Positions 1-7,397 are shown, numbered from the stretch's first letter. The stretch: 64,000 nt of DNA from Rhodococcus sp. UNC23MFCrub1.1 (GCF_000686025.1 NZ_JMLQ01000002.1:496001-560000), one strand, 5' to 3'. Notes: generated from the letters alone by a model not told the origin. Program-made: numbers and translations.

Positions 1-236
1 AGTTCTGGGCGCAGGAGCTGGCGAACCAGACCGAGGACGAGGAGCTGGCGAAGCACTTCGCGCCGCTCGCCAAGACGCTGGCCGATCAGGAAGAGGCCAT
101 CGTCAAGGAGCTCGGCGACGCGCAGGGTGAGCCCGTCGACATCGGCGGGTACTACTACCCGGATCCCGAGAAGGCGACCTCGATCATGCGTCCGAGCAAG
201 ACGTTCAACGATGCGTTGGAGTCTGCGACCACGTAG
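1..236 (+). CDS. icd: NADP-dependent isocitrate dehydrogenase, monomeric type (3' end only)
   Basis: Only the last 77 codons are present, read from base 3 to the TAG at 234-236. The tail contains DIGGYYYPDPEKA and ends MRPSKTFNDALESATT, which I recognise as the C-terminus of the large single-chain (about 740 aa) NADP isocitrate dehydrogenase of Actinobacteria. The enzyme oxidises isocitrate to 2-oxoglutarate in the TCA cycle. The gene enters from the left edge, so nothing can be said of its start or promoter. A strong hairpin follows 10 bases after the stop. The call rests on recognition of the conserved tail. Confidence 0.85.
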   Translation, partial: FWAQELANQTEDEELAKHFAPLAKTLADQEEAIVKELGDAQGEPVDIGGYYYPDPEKATSIMRPSKTFNDALESATT

Positions 237-246
237 TTCTCGACCA

Positions 247-281
247 TCTGGCCCATGCACGCGCGTCGTGCATGGGCCAGA
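247..281 (+). terminator. Hairpin after icd
   Basis: A perfect 15-bp inverted repeat (arm TCTGGCCCATGCACG) with a 5-base loop lies 10 bases after the icd stop codon. There is no long T-run, which is usual for high-GC actinobacterial terminators. It may act in both directions because the gene on the other strand ends at 330. Confidence 0.75.
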
Positions 282-288
282 GTTGTCT

Positions 289-332
289 GTGGACTTTGGG
301 CCCCGGAATCCGGGGTCTGATGTCCACGATCA
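289..332 (+). repeat. 44-bp hairpin repeat, family 1, copy A
   Basis: The outer arms GTGGAC (289-294) and GTCCAC (322-327) enclose an inner hairpin, CCCCGG (301-306) with CCGGGG (310-315). A second copy of exactly the same length and orientation lies at 1452-1495, with 34 of 44 bases identical by eye. The last three bases form the stop codon of the minus-strand gene that begins at 1391, so this REP-like unit overlaps the coding end. Confidence 0.75.
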
Positions 333-1391
333 GGATCGACGCTCGAGATCCGCCGGCGTCGACGTGTCGAGACGACGACGATCGAGCGCCTCGATAAGTG
401 CCGGCGCGTGAGAGTCCGGAACACAGAACTGTCCGTTCACCGGGACGATCAGTCCGAGGTCGACCATGGTTGCCAGTCGCACGAACACCCACGCGCTGAC
501 TTTCTCGATGTCGGTGTCGATGCCCGCGTCGAAAGCTTCGCCGTCATGGGCTGGGTCGTCGACCAGGGAGCGGACGAGGATGAACCACAGCGCCGCGCAG
601 GCTGCGGCTATCTCCCGCTGCGGCGAGGCGTTCAGTGCGACAACGGGTTCCAAGCACGCGATGTAAGCCTCGATGAGACTTCGGCGTCGCCACTCCTCGC
701 TCGGTGCCGAGAGCCAGTGATCGAACGCGTCTCCTGCTCGAAGTGTTCGATCCTCGTTGCGCAGGACGCCCACTCCCAACGCGGTCGCGATAACCACCTG
801 GTACGTCACCGTCGACAGCAGTTCGCTGAGGGTGTCGCCTTCACCGGTCGGGCCGAGGGCGTCTCGAAGCTGCCTGCTCGAGCGCGGGTGTGCGAAGCAG
901 GGGTCGGGAACGCTGCCGTTGTCTTCGCACCAGGCAGCAACCCGCCGGACGTGAGACGTCAGGGTGGTCGGACCGAGGGGTGCCGGGCGACGTCGCGGGA
1001 CCGGTGCCATGCGTGGCGGGGAAACCCCGACCATCTCCGCGAGGTCGTTTGTCTGGGTCGTCGAAACACGTTCTTCTACAAAGAATCTCGCGAAGAGATC
1101 GAGCGCATCGACAGTGTCGTCGGGTGACCACGGTGTGTGTCCGCAGTCGTCGGCGTACACGTCTGTGTCGAACAACTCCAGTGGTATGTCGGATCCCGCG
1201 ACCAGGATGTCGTGTTCGCGCCTGGATCGGTCGACTGCCATCGCCGTCGAATATGCCGCCAACGGGTCTGTGGTGCAGCCCGAGTTCACCAACCATTCGG
1301 CGAAACGTTTCAGCACGTCGTGCCAGCACAATGCCGGCCGTCTTTGCGCGGTGCGCTTTTCGGCCTTGGCCCTACGTTGGCTCTTACTCAT
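330..1391 (-). CDS. Hypothetical protein, 353 aa
   Basis: I do not recognise this family. The start chosen is ATG at 1391 (MSKSQRRAKAEKRTAQRRP), preceded by a GGGGGGA ribosome site about five bases upstream; the open frame extends further but has no better start. The N-terminal 20 residues are very basic. The rest is an acidic, mostly helical-looking soluble protein without signal peptide or clear transmembrane segment. Residues around 190-215 hold CEDNGSVPDPCF, with two cysteines. The gene is alone on its strand and is bracketed by two copies of a 44-bp hairpin repeat. A 9-bp inverted repeat (ATCAGGTCC at 1390-1398, GGACCTGAT at 1442-1450) spans its promoter and may be an operator. Confidence 0.6.
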   Translation of the reverse strand: MSKSQRRAKAEKRTAQRRPALCWHDVLKRFAEWLVNSGCTTDPLAAYSTAMAVDRSRREHDILVAGSDIPLELFDTDVYADDCGHTPWSPDDTVDALDLFARFFVEERVSTTQTNDLAEMVGVSPPRMAPVPRRRPAPLGPTTLTSHVRRVAAWCEDNGSVPDPCFAHPRSSRQLRDALGPTGEGDTLSELLSTVTYQVVIATALGVGVLRNEDRTLRAGDAFDHWLSAPSEEWRRRSLIEAYIACLEPVVALNASPQREIAAACAALWFILVRSLVDDPAHDGEAFDAGIDTDIEKVSAWVFVRLATMVDLGLIVPVNGQFCVPDSHAPALIEALDRRRLDTSTPADLERRS

Positions 1392-1451
1392 CAGGTCCCC
1401 CCCAGGATCGTGTGCTCGGAGAGTACGGCCGGCGTACGACAGGACCTGATA

Positions 1452-1495
1452 GTGGAATCCAGCCCCCGGAAACCGGGGTCGATAGTCCACGATCA
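1452..1495 (+). repeat. 44-bp hairpin repeat, family 1, copy B
   Basis: This is the direct repeat of the unit at 289-332. The outer arms GTGGA (1452-1456) and TCCAC (1486-1490) enclose CCCCGG (1464-1469) and CCGGGG (1473-1478). The block GTCCACGATCA is identical in both copies. It lies between the divergent starts of the hypothetical gene and the SnoaL-like gene. Confidence 0.75.
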
Positions 1496-1508
1496 TGTGA
1501 TGAGAGAC

Positions 1509-1898
1509 ATGGCGATCGAGCACGTGATCGGTCTGGAGAAGGCACTACTCGATCCGGCGACGCGCTCATCGCAAACTGAACTCGACCGACTGCTTGACCC
1601 GTCGTTCGAGGAGATCGGCGCGTCGGGTCGGCTGTGGACGCGGCGCGAGATGATTGCGGCGCTGATCGACGCGCCCGAGTCCGAGCCCATCAAGAGCGCG
1701 AACTTCAACGGCCGGAGGATCGCCGACGACATAGTTCACGTGACCTACGAGACCTGGCATGAGGGTCGGCATGCGCGCCGGAGTTCGTTGTGGCGCAGGG
1801 TAGATGCTGGGTGGACGCTGCTGTTTCATCAGGGAACTCCAATCCAAGCAGTCGCCCGCAAGCGGTCGGCAGACATCAAGACGGCTCTTCCCAGATGA
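1509..1898 (+). CDS. SnoaL/DUF4440-like protein with C-terminus altered by an insertion
   Basis: A small cytosolic protein of about 129 aa resembling the NTF2-like DUF4440 family (MAIEHVIGLEKALLD, then LLDPSFEEIG and WTLLFHQGTPI). Such proteins fold as a cone that can bind small ligands; the ligand here is unknown. ATG 1509 is preferred because GAGAG lies just upstream; ATG 1500 is the alternative. The last four codons (ALPR) and the stop come from the ISL3-like element that begins at 1883. If the element and one copy of ATCAAGAC are removed, the frame reads IKTR-stop, with TAA at 4347-4349. The gene therefore still makes a nearly full-length product. Confidence 0.75.
   Translation: MAIEHVIGLEKALLDPATRSSQTELDRLLDPSFEEIGASGRLWTRREMIAALIDAPESEPIKSANFNGRRIADDIVHVTYETWHEGRHARRSSLWRRVDAGWTLLFHQGTPIQAVARKRSADIKTALPR
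1875..1882 (+). repeat. 8-bp target-site duplication, left
   Basis: ATCAAGAC directly precedes the left end of the ISL3-like element and is repeated exactly after its right end at 4335-4342. Eight bases is the usual duplication length for ISL3-family insertions. Confidence 0.9.
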
Positions 1899-1905
1899 CG
1901 GTGTA
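1883..1905 (+). repeat. Left terminal inverted repeat (IRL)
   Basis: It begins GGCTCTTCCCAG and includes GGTGTAG. It matches the right end at 17 of 23 positions and starts immediately after the ATCAAGAC duplication. GGCTCTTC is typical of ISL3-family ends, from memory. Confidence 0.85.
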
Positions 1906-1992
1906 GGTCGGCCGGGCGCGTCGGTCCGCAGATAGACGTCGAGGTCTCCCGACGATGGAGGTTCCTAAGCCATCCATCCGAAAGACCTCGAC

Positions 1993-2049
1993 GTGTCCGA
2001 CGCTACCCCGCCGGCCGGCTTCGGCCGCCCTGACCTGACCGCCTTCGCG
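1993..2049 (+). pseudogene. ISL3 transposase, N-terminal fragment
   Basis: GTG at 1993 opens a frame VSDATPPAGFGRPDLTAFA. I recognise the GFGRPDLT-type opening of actinobacterial ISL3 transposases. The match stops at 2049, where a copy of the element's right-end sequence begins, and the frame reaches TGA at 2068-2070. It belongs with the C-terminal fragment at 3708. Confidence 0.7.
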
Positions 2050-2061
2050 GCTCATCCCAAT
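2049..2061 (+). repeat. Internal copy of the element's right end
   Basis: GGCTCATCCCAAT is identical over 13 bases to the inward-reading right end at 4322-4334 and is in inverted orientation to it. It lies exactly where similarity to the transposase N-terminus stops. The segment 2049-4334, carrying both passenger genes, is therefore itself bounded by perfect 13-bp inverted repeats. Confidence 0.75.
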
Positions 2062-2276
2062 CGACCCTGATCGGGTCTGCTGACCCCCTCGACGAGAACG
2101 CAGCGACATCACAGCCACCCAACCCCGACCGTCCGGGAAGCCGGGGCACGTCACATGGCCTGTGCTGCGGGCGTGTCGAGTGGGTCGTCCAGGGGCGACG
2201 CAGGAGCGTCGACGCGACGTGCTGAGAGGTGGTTCCAACCGAGCGCTAGGACACCGGCTACAGGCATGGCGATAGG

Positions 2277-3218
2277 TCAGGAACGGCGTCGCTCCCTGCG
2301 CAGGAGGGAGCGCAGAGTCTCGGCGTTCGCGTAGCCGACCCGTAGCGCGATCTCGGCGGAGGTGAGGTCCGTGGTTGCTGAGAGGTGCCGAGCTCGTTCG
2401 ATGCGAAGCCGTTGGACGAAGCCGAGCGGAGTGAGGTTGAGCGCCGCACGGACTCGTCGTTCGAGGGTGCGCCGGCTGGTGCCGAGCGACTGCGCGACGA
2501 AGGCGACGTTGAACGGTTCGTCCAGGCGGGCGCGCACGAAGCGTTCGAACTCGACGACGATCGGGTCCTCGTGCCGGAGATGTTCGTAGGCGACGAAGGC
2601 CGCCTGCGACGGACGCTCGTCGATTATGAGGAGCTTGGCGACATGTTGGGCCAGGTCGGGGCTGATCGATCGCACGAGTGAGAGCGCGAGGTCGATGTGG
2701 GCGAACGCGGCGCCGGCGGTGACGAGGTTCCCGTCGACCACGACCATGGTGTCGAGATCGAGGGCGACGGTCGGATAGCGCTTCAGGAACTCCGGCCCCA
2801 AGAACCAGCTGGTCGTCGCCCGCCGATGATGCATCCGTCCAGTCTCAGCGACGGCGAACACGCCGGTGCACGCCGCGGCGATCCGGGTGGTCGCGTCGTC
2901 GAGGCGCCCGAGTGAGGCGATGACCGAACGTGCATCTCGGCTCTGGAGGGCGTCGTTGGTAGCGGCGGCCGTGAGGGTTCCAAGCGCAGGGACGACGACC
3001 ACGTCGAACTCTCCGGACTCCGACAGCGGGTGGTCTACCGACAGGGTCATCGATGCCGTCGTGGTCACTCGCCGTTTCGGTCCGAGGATGGCGAGTTCGA
3101 TCGGGTCGATCCGCGGGTCGACATCGCCGCGGGCTCCGTCGGCCACCCGCACGATGTCGATGACCGACGCGACAGCCGAACCGAAGCAGCCGTCGATCGC
3201 GATCAGTCCGATACGCAT
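2277..3218 (-). CDS. GlxA-family transcriptional regulator (DJ-1/PfpI plus AraC HTH)
   Basis: A 313-aa regulator. Residues 1-190 form a DJ-1/PfpI-like domain with the nucleophile-type cysteine at 117 (AAACTGVFAVAE). Residues about 215-313 form an AraC-type double helix-turn-helix (FVAQSLGTSRRTLERRVR, then LRVGYANAETLRSLLRRE). The start is ATG 3218 (MRIGLIAIDG), where family similarity begins; the open frame extends 14 codons further. It is divergent from the ABM-domain gene at 3326 and probably controls it from the 107-bp gap between them. Both genes are passengers inside the ISL3-like element. The effector is unknown. Confidence 0.85.
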   Translation of the reverse strand: MRIGLIAIDGCFGSAVASVIDIVRVADGARGDVDPRIDPIELAILGPKRRVTTTASMTLSVDHPLSESGEFDVVVVPALGTLTAAATNDALQSRDARSVIASLGRLDDATTRIAAACTGVFAVAETGRMHHRRATTSWFLGPEFLKRYPTVALDLDTMVVVDGNLVTAGAAFAHIDLALSLVRSISPDLAQHVAKLLIIDERPSQAAFVAYEHLRHEDPIVVEFERFVRARLDEPFNVAFVAQSLGTSRRTLERRVRAALNLTPLGFVQRLRIERARHLSATTDLTSAEIALRVGYANAETLRSLLRRERRRS

Positions 3219-3325
3219 GGCGCGAACAATAGCAATACTGTCGTATACGCCACTCCCCACCGGCCCTCGCTCGTCATACGCTGAACTCGCCCCACGAAGA
3301 ACCCCGACTTCAAGGAGAACCCCTC

Positions 3326-3637
3326 ATGTCCACACCCGCATCACTTCCGTATGCCTTCGTCGCCAAGATCGTCGCGGCCGATGGACAGCACGACGCGCTC
3401 GCCGATCTGCTCGCCGGCGCTGTCGCACTCGCCAACGAAGAAGTAGGAACGATTGTCTGGTTCGCGGCTAGGACCCACGCCGACACCTTCTGGATCTTCG
3501 ATGCATTCCCCGACGAGGCCGCTCGCGACGCCCACGCCAACGGCGCCATCGTCGCAGCCCTGATGGCCAACCAGCACCTCCTCGGCGCAGCACCCGAGAT
3601 CCTGGCGGCCGACGTCCTCGCGTCCAAGCTCCCGTAG
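3326..3637 (+). CDS. ABM-domain putative quinol monooxygenase (YgiN-like)
   Basis: A 103-aa single-domain protein of the antibiotic biosynthesis monooxygenase superfamily. It has the usual pattern of an N-terminal strand (YAFVAKIVAADGQ), a helix, TIVWFAARTHADTFWIFDAFPDEAARDAH, and a C-terminal helix. Members act as cofactor-free quinol monooxygenases or as stress proteins; the substrate cannot be told here. AAGGAG lies eight bases before the ATG. It is transcribed away from the GlxA-like regulator inside the mobile element, and ends about 70 bases before the transposase remnant. Confidence 0.8.
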   Translation: MSTPASLPYAFVAKIVAADGQHDALADLLAGAVALANEEVGTIVWFAARTHADTFWIFDAFPDEAARDAHANGAIVAALMANQHLLGAAPEILAADVLASKLP

Positions 3638-3707
3638 TCCGCCAACACACGAGACGATCGCGCCCCGCCGAGCCGTCGGACCCGATCGCCTCGACACCCG
3701 CACCACG

Positions 3708-4331
3708 TTGACGATCCCCGACGGGCCGATCACGAGGAGGCCAGAGGAGATCCCGGACGCGGTCACGATGATGGATCCCTTCCACGTCGTGCGCCTGGCC
3801 GGTGACGCCCTCGACAGGTGTCGGCGCCGGGTCCAACTCGCGATCCACGGGCACCGTGGGTTCAGGGACGACCCGCTCTACAAGTCGCGGCGCACGCTGC
3901 ACACCGGCGCGGACCTGCTTGCCGACACGCAGAGCGACAGGCTACGCGCGCTGTTCGTTGATGACGCTCACGTCGAGGTCGAGGCGACCTGGGGTGTCTA
4001 CCAGCGCATGATCGCCGCCTATCGCCACGAGGACCGGCAACGTGGCCGCGAGCTCATGGAGAAGCTGATCACCGACCTCAGCGCCGGCGTCCCCAAGGTG
4101 CTCACCGAGCTCACCACCCTGGGCCGGACCCTGAAGAAACAAGCCGCCGACGTGCTCGCCTACTTCGAACGACCCGGCACCAGCAACGGGCCGACCGATT
4201 CGCTCAACGGACGGCTCGAACACCTGCGCGGCTCCGCACTCGGGTTCCGCAACCTGACCAACTACATCGCCCGAAGCCTGCTCGAGACCGGCGGCTTCAG
4301 ACCCCATCTCGTACACCCCCTATTGGGATGA
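3708..4331 (+). pseudogene. ISL3 transposase, C-terminal fragment
   Basis: About 207 codons match the C-terminal half of actinobacterial ISL3-family transposases: MDPFHVVRLAGDALDRCRRR, RRTLHTGADLL, VEATWGVYQRMIAAY, RPGTSNGPTDSLNGRLEHLR, GSALGFRNLTNYIARSL. The normal protein is about 430 aa with DDE residues spread along the chain, so the upstream half with the N-terminal zinc-binding and early catalytic region is lost. The stop codon lies three bases from the right inverted repeat end, as expected of an intact 3' end. Confidence 0.9.
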
Positions 4332-4334
4332 GCC
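4312..4334 (-). repeat. Right terminal inverted repeat (IRR)
   Basis: Read inward from 4334 it is GGCTCATCCCAAT followed by GGGGGTGTACG, matching 17 of 23 positions of the left end. It overlaps the last codons of the transposase fragment and is followed directly by the ATCAAGAC duplication. Confidence 0.85.
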
Positions 4335-4342
4335 ATCAAGAC
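4335..4342 (+). repeat. 8-bp target-site duplication, right
   Basis: ATCAAGAC, identical to 1875-1882. The next bases (T CGG TAA, to 4349) are the original last codons and stop of the interrupted SnoaL-like gene. Confidence 0.9.
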
Positions 4343-4392
4343 TCGGTAACAGTCACAAAACGATCGGTCTTTTTCTGCCTGACGGTGCCAGA

Positions 4393-4911
4393 GTGATGAT
4401 CATGCGACAGACAACGCGTCGAGCGGCAGTGGCCTTGGCACTCGCGATCCCGGTGTTACTGGGGGTGGGCGCGGGAACGGCATCCGCTGCACCCCAGACG
4501 TCGATCTTGCAGGTGCCCGTCGTGACGGGTCTGGAGATCGGCCCGGTCAGCGTGCCCGGCGGGCTCATCCAGACCACGCCGATCAAGGCGACGGTGGGGG
4601 AGAGACCGGGCTCGGTCCGGTTCTCCGCCGCCGACATCAAGCCGTACTACTACCAGTACAACTACCGGTGGATGACGGTGCAGTGGCGCAATCTCTCGAC
4701 GGGAGCGGCCGGCGCCGTCGACTTCCGCCACTGGGCCTCCGAGGATCTCTCGGCTGTCGATCCGAATGCCGGCGCCCGAGGGCTCCCGCTCGACGTCGTT
4801 GTAGATACCGGACCCGGTCAGGTCGCCGTTGTGGTGACGCAGAGCCGCCAGTTCCCGGCGCCGTTCTCCGAGACATTGTTTCCGGGACTGGGCCTTCTGA
4901 CAGTCCCGTGA
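4393..4911 (+). CDS. Secreted protein, unknown function
   Basis: A protein of up to 172 aa with a clear Sec signal peptide: basic MRQTTRR, hydrophobic AAVALALAIPVLLGVG and a cleavage site at TASA-APQ. The mature part of about 138 aa is rich in beta-type sequence, has no cysteine and contains a tyrosine cluster (KPYYYQYNYRW) and DFRHW. Possible starts are GTG 4393, ATG 4396 and ATG 4402, all within three codons. I know no family for it; small exported proteins of this kind are common in Rhodococcus and Nocardia. It is followed 18 bases later by the P450 gene. Confidence 0.65.
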   Translation: MMIMRQTTRRAAVALALAIPVLLGVGAGTASAAPQTSILQVPVVTGLEIGPVSVPGGLIQTTPIKATVGERPGSVRFSAADIKPYYYQYNYRWMTVQWRNLSTGAAGAVDFRHWASEDLSAVDPNAGARGLPLDVVVDTGPGQVAVVVTQSRQFPAPFSETLFPGLGLLTVP

Positions 4912-4929
4912 GGTTGACCGTCACTCGTT

Positions 4930-6393
4930 GTGAACCATCCCAAGCGCAGTGACCTGCTGGGTACTACTGTCACGCTGAGTCCGGTTCGTGGCAGAGCCGG
5001 CCCTGTCGAGGAGCGTGGTGGCGTGGCGTCGGTGTTCGCTCAGCGCGCCAGCTACCAACGGCAGGGAATCCGTTTCATTGGCGGACCGTTGCCGTTGTCG
5101 TCGGAACAGAAAGTGTCCGACGCGTTCGGCAAGAAACTCTCGCGCGACTACCTGTTCGTCGACGATCGAGAGTCCGACTTCATCGGTACCTGGCGTGGCA
5201 GTCGAGTGCAGCTGTACGCGGTGTCGCGCCGGGCCATCGAAGCGATCGTCAACCCGAAGATCGCCGGTGTGCATATCGATCGTGACACCGCCGCGCAGTA
5301 TTCGTTCGGACAGCTGAGCCCCGAAGCGCTGACCTTCTCCTCTGCGCAACAGCCCCGTTTCCGCGACCGCAAACGCAACATGATCGTGGCGACGAGCGCC
5401 GGGTCCGCCCGTGCAGCGATGACGCGCGCACTGCCGACGCATGTTCGTGCGGACGACGACAGCATCGACCTGCGGCCGATCGTCACCGAGTGCGTCCGGA
5501 CCGCTGTGGCGGAAGCAGTGTGGGGTGACGCGGCGACGACGGTGATCGACTACGTCGACGAGAGCGGCGCCCATGGGGCGCTGCCGTTTGCGGATGCGAT
5601 GTACGACAACTTCTTACGGCTCCGACGCTGTGCGAACACCTACGCCATGAGAGTCGAGCCACGGCTGCAACGGTGGACGTTCTCGCAGGAGCAACGGTGG
5701 ATGCGGACCAACACTCGGACGCTTCTGCAGCACGCCTCGGCTCTGGCGGATACGCCGCTCGACGACACCATCGCCGGCCAGATCAGGCGGTTGCACGGCA
5801 TCTCGGGGTTCTCGTCGACCATGGTCCGTGACGACACCACGACGTCCTTCATCGCCGGCGTCGACACGACGCGCACGGCCATTCTCGCCACGCTGAAGCA
5901 TCTGCTCGATCCCGCCAACACGCAGTGGAATGACGCCTTCTCGGCTGTCCCCGTCGAGTCGTTGGGCGATTCTGCAGTGGTCCGCGCGTGCGTGATAGAA
6001 GCGTTGCGCATCGACACCCCGGGGTCCGTGTTCAACGGGCGGGTGATCGACGACTGCCGCATCGCGCTCGGTGACGGCAGTGTCGATCTGCACCGTAATA
6101 CGCTGGTGATGCCGAACATTCATGCCGCGCACGCGGTTCACGGTCCGACATTCGATCCGAACCGGATACTGAACGCCCACGCGACGGATCACGTCGCCCC
6201 GCTGGTGATCCCCTTCGGCAAGGGTCCGAGATCGTGCCCTGGCAAGTCGTTCGCGTCGTCGATGATCGCGGTGTTCGTGCACGACTTCCTTCAGGCGTAC
6301 CCGGACGCCGCGGTGGACACGACGCACCCGGACAACGCCTATCCGATCCACACGTCATCCGAGCATGGTCTGCATATGTCGCTGCGTGGCTGA
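4930..6393 (+). CDS. Cytochrome P450
   Basis: A 487-aa heme-thiolate monooxygenase. The three P450 signatures are visible: the I-helix oxygen-binding AGVDTT at 309-314, the K-helix EALR at 357-360, and the heme loop FGKGPRSCPG with the axial cysteine at 436. It has no transmembrane anchor, as in soluble bacterial P450s. The length is somewhat above the bacterial norm of about 400-450; the first 40 residues are not P450-like, so a start later than GTG 4930 is possible. No ferredoxin or reductase gene is nearby. The substrate is unknown. Confidence 0.85.
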   Translation: MNHPKRSDLLGTTVTLSPVRGRAGPVEERGGVASVFAQRASYQRQGIRFIGGPLPLSSEQKVSDAFGKKLSRDYLFVDDRESDFIGTWRGSRVQLYAVSRRAIEAIVNPKIAGVHIDRDTAAQYSFGQLSPEALTFSSAQQPRFRDRKRNMIVATSAGSARAAMTRALPTHVRADDDSIDLRPIVTECVRTAVAEAVWGDAATTVIDYVDESGAHGALPFADAMYDNFLRLRRCANTYAMRVEPRLQRWTFSQEQRWMRTNTRTLLQHASALADTPLDDTIAGQIRRLHGISGFSSTMVRDDTTTSFIAGVDTTRTAILATLKHLLDPANTQWNDAFSAVPVESLGDSAVVRACVIEALRIDTPGSVFNGRVIDDCRIALGDGSVDLHRNTLVMPNIHAAHAVHGPTFDPNRILNAHATDHVAPLVIPFGKGPRSCPGKSFASSMIAVFVHDFLQAYPDAAVDTTHPDNAYPIHTSSEHGLHMSLRG

Positions 6394-6397
6394 GGTG

Positions 6398-6973
6398 TCA
6401 GGTCGTCAGTGCGGCGGGAGCCCACGACGGCCATGACGGGTCCCCAACCAGTCGACCATGGTCGTAACGAGCGATAACGCGAAAGGGGTTGCTTGCGTTG
6501 GTATTGTCGTAGACGCGGGCATTCTCGACGACATCGATCGCGGATCGAACCAAGGGCCACAGGCGCACGTATCGCTGACGGACCTTTGCCTCGGGCACGG
6601 AATGACCGCCGATCTCGACGCGGTTGACGACGCGGGCTACGGCCAGGTCGACCGGAATGGCGACGATATGAAGTGTGACGAGGTACCCGGCCTCGTTCGC
6701 CGTCTCGATCAGATCGAGCTTCGACGGATGCGAGAAGACTGTCTCGGTGACGAACGACGCGGCCTGTGCGAGTAAGGCCACCCGCTGTTCGGCGGCCAAC
6801 CTCGATGCGTCGTACGCGTGCGCTTGTTCGTCACCGGGCCAGTTCTCGGTAGCGATCTCGTCGGCGTTGACGAAGGGAAGATGAGTGACGGGTGCCAGCA
6901 CCCGAGCAAAGAAGGTGCTCTTGCCGGCGCCGTTCGGGCCGGCAAGTAGGTGCAGGACCGGGTCGCGGGTCAT
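6398..6973 (-). CDS. Zeta-toxin-like P-loop kinase (putative toxin)
   Basis: A 191-aa protein starting LHLLAGPNGAGKSTFFARVL, with a Walker A/P-loop at residues 12-19. It then has the zeta-toxin pattern NADEIA, an aspartate/tyrosine region, ETVFSHPSKLDLI and VDLAVARVVNRVEIGGHSVP. Zeta toxins phosphorylate UDP-N-acetylglucosamine and related substrates and so block wall synthesis; this shorter COG4185-type relative may have another substrate. It starts four bases after the stop of the ParD-like gene, so the two are surely cotranscribed as antitoxin then toxin. Confidence 0.75.
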   Translation of the reverse strand: MTRDPVLHLLAGPNGAGKSTFFARVLAPVTHLPFVNADEIATENWPGDEQAHAYDASRLAAEQRVALLAQAASFVTETVFSHPSKLDLIETANEAGYLVTLHIVAIPVDLAVARVVNRVEIGGHSVPEAKVRQRYVRLWPLVRSAIDVVENARVYDNTNASNPFRVIARYDHGRLVGDPSWPSWAPAALTT

Positions 6974-6977
6974 TCCG

Positions 6978-7328
6978 TCAGGGACGATGCTCGATCACAG
7001 CGCCGTCTTCGTCGCATTCGACGAAGGCCCGTCCTTCTGCCTCGAATTCGCTGCGCAGATCCAGGCCTTCTGACATCGCGTCGATTCGCTCGGACCATTC
7101 CGCGCGTACGACTGCCTGCTCTCGCGGGGTGAGCGCGTCGTAGTTCTGCCGACCTGCCAATACCCCGGCGATGTCGCGTGAGGCTATGTGATGTGAGGCC
7201 TCGATCTCACGCCCGACCAGTGCCCAGTGTGCAATTTGTTGGGCTGCGCTCCGGCTCGACGCACTGCCGACCAGCTTCGCCGATGCATACAGTTCATCGT
7301 CGACCCGTAGCGATGACGTCGTACCCAT
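6978..7328 (-). CDS. ParD-like antitoxin
   Basis: A 116-aa protein beginning SSLRVDDELYASAKLVGSA, a ribbon-helix-helix type opening, then SRSAAQQIAHWALVGREIEA, typical of the ParD-like antitoxin family. The acidic C-terminal tail (SEFEAEGRAFVECDEDG) would wrap and neutralise the toxin. A GGAGCAG ribosome site lies five bases before ATG 7328. It is the first gene of a two-gene unit with the zeta-like kinase and probably represses that operon. Confidence 0.75.
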   Translation of the reverse strand: MGTTSSLRVDDELYASAKLVGSASSRSAAQQIAHWALVGREIEASHHIASRDIAGVLAGRQNYDALTPREQAVVRAEWSERIDAMSEGLDLRSEFEAEGRAFVECDEDGAVIEHRP

Positions 7329-7397
7329 GAGCTGCTCCGTTCGTTGTCGTGCACCTAGTGTAGCAATCTGCCACAGCTATGTACTGCCGGATGATGA

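Larger units (their letters stand above)
1899..2276. other. Non-coding stretch inside the mobile element
   Basis: 378 bp between the stop of the SnoaL-like gene and the end of the GlxA-like regulator. It holds the rest of the left element end, a 12-bp perfect inverted repeat (ACGTCGAGGTCT at 1936-1947, AGACCTCGACGT at 1983-1994) that ends at the transposase start, the transposase N-terminal remnant and the internal right-end copy. From 2070 to 2276 I see nothing convincing: an arginine-rich minus-strand reading frame there looks like a shadow. Confidence 0.6.
1883..4334 (+). mobile_element. ISL3-family element with passenger genes, transposase disrupted
   Basis: The unit is 2452 bp, bounded by an 8-bp duplication (ATCAAGAC) and imperfect terminal inverted repeats (left GGCTCTTCCCAG, right read inward GGCTCATCCCAA; about 17 of 23 bases match, including a shared GGTGTA block). 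It holds a 19-codon transposase start (1993-2049) and a 207-codon transposase end (3708-4331) in the same orientation. Between them lie a GlxA-like regulator and an ABM-domain protein in place of the roughly 200 central transposase codons. With the catalytic centre missing, the element is non-autonomous but could be moved by an intact relative. An extra copy of the right-end sequence is present at 2049-2061, pointing to a rearranged or composite origin. Confidence 0.85.

Noticed and set aside
1876..2238. 120-codon minus-strand reading frame
   Set aside because: Arginine-rich, no recognisable motif; it overlaps the IS left end and the transposase N-terminal remnant.
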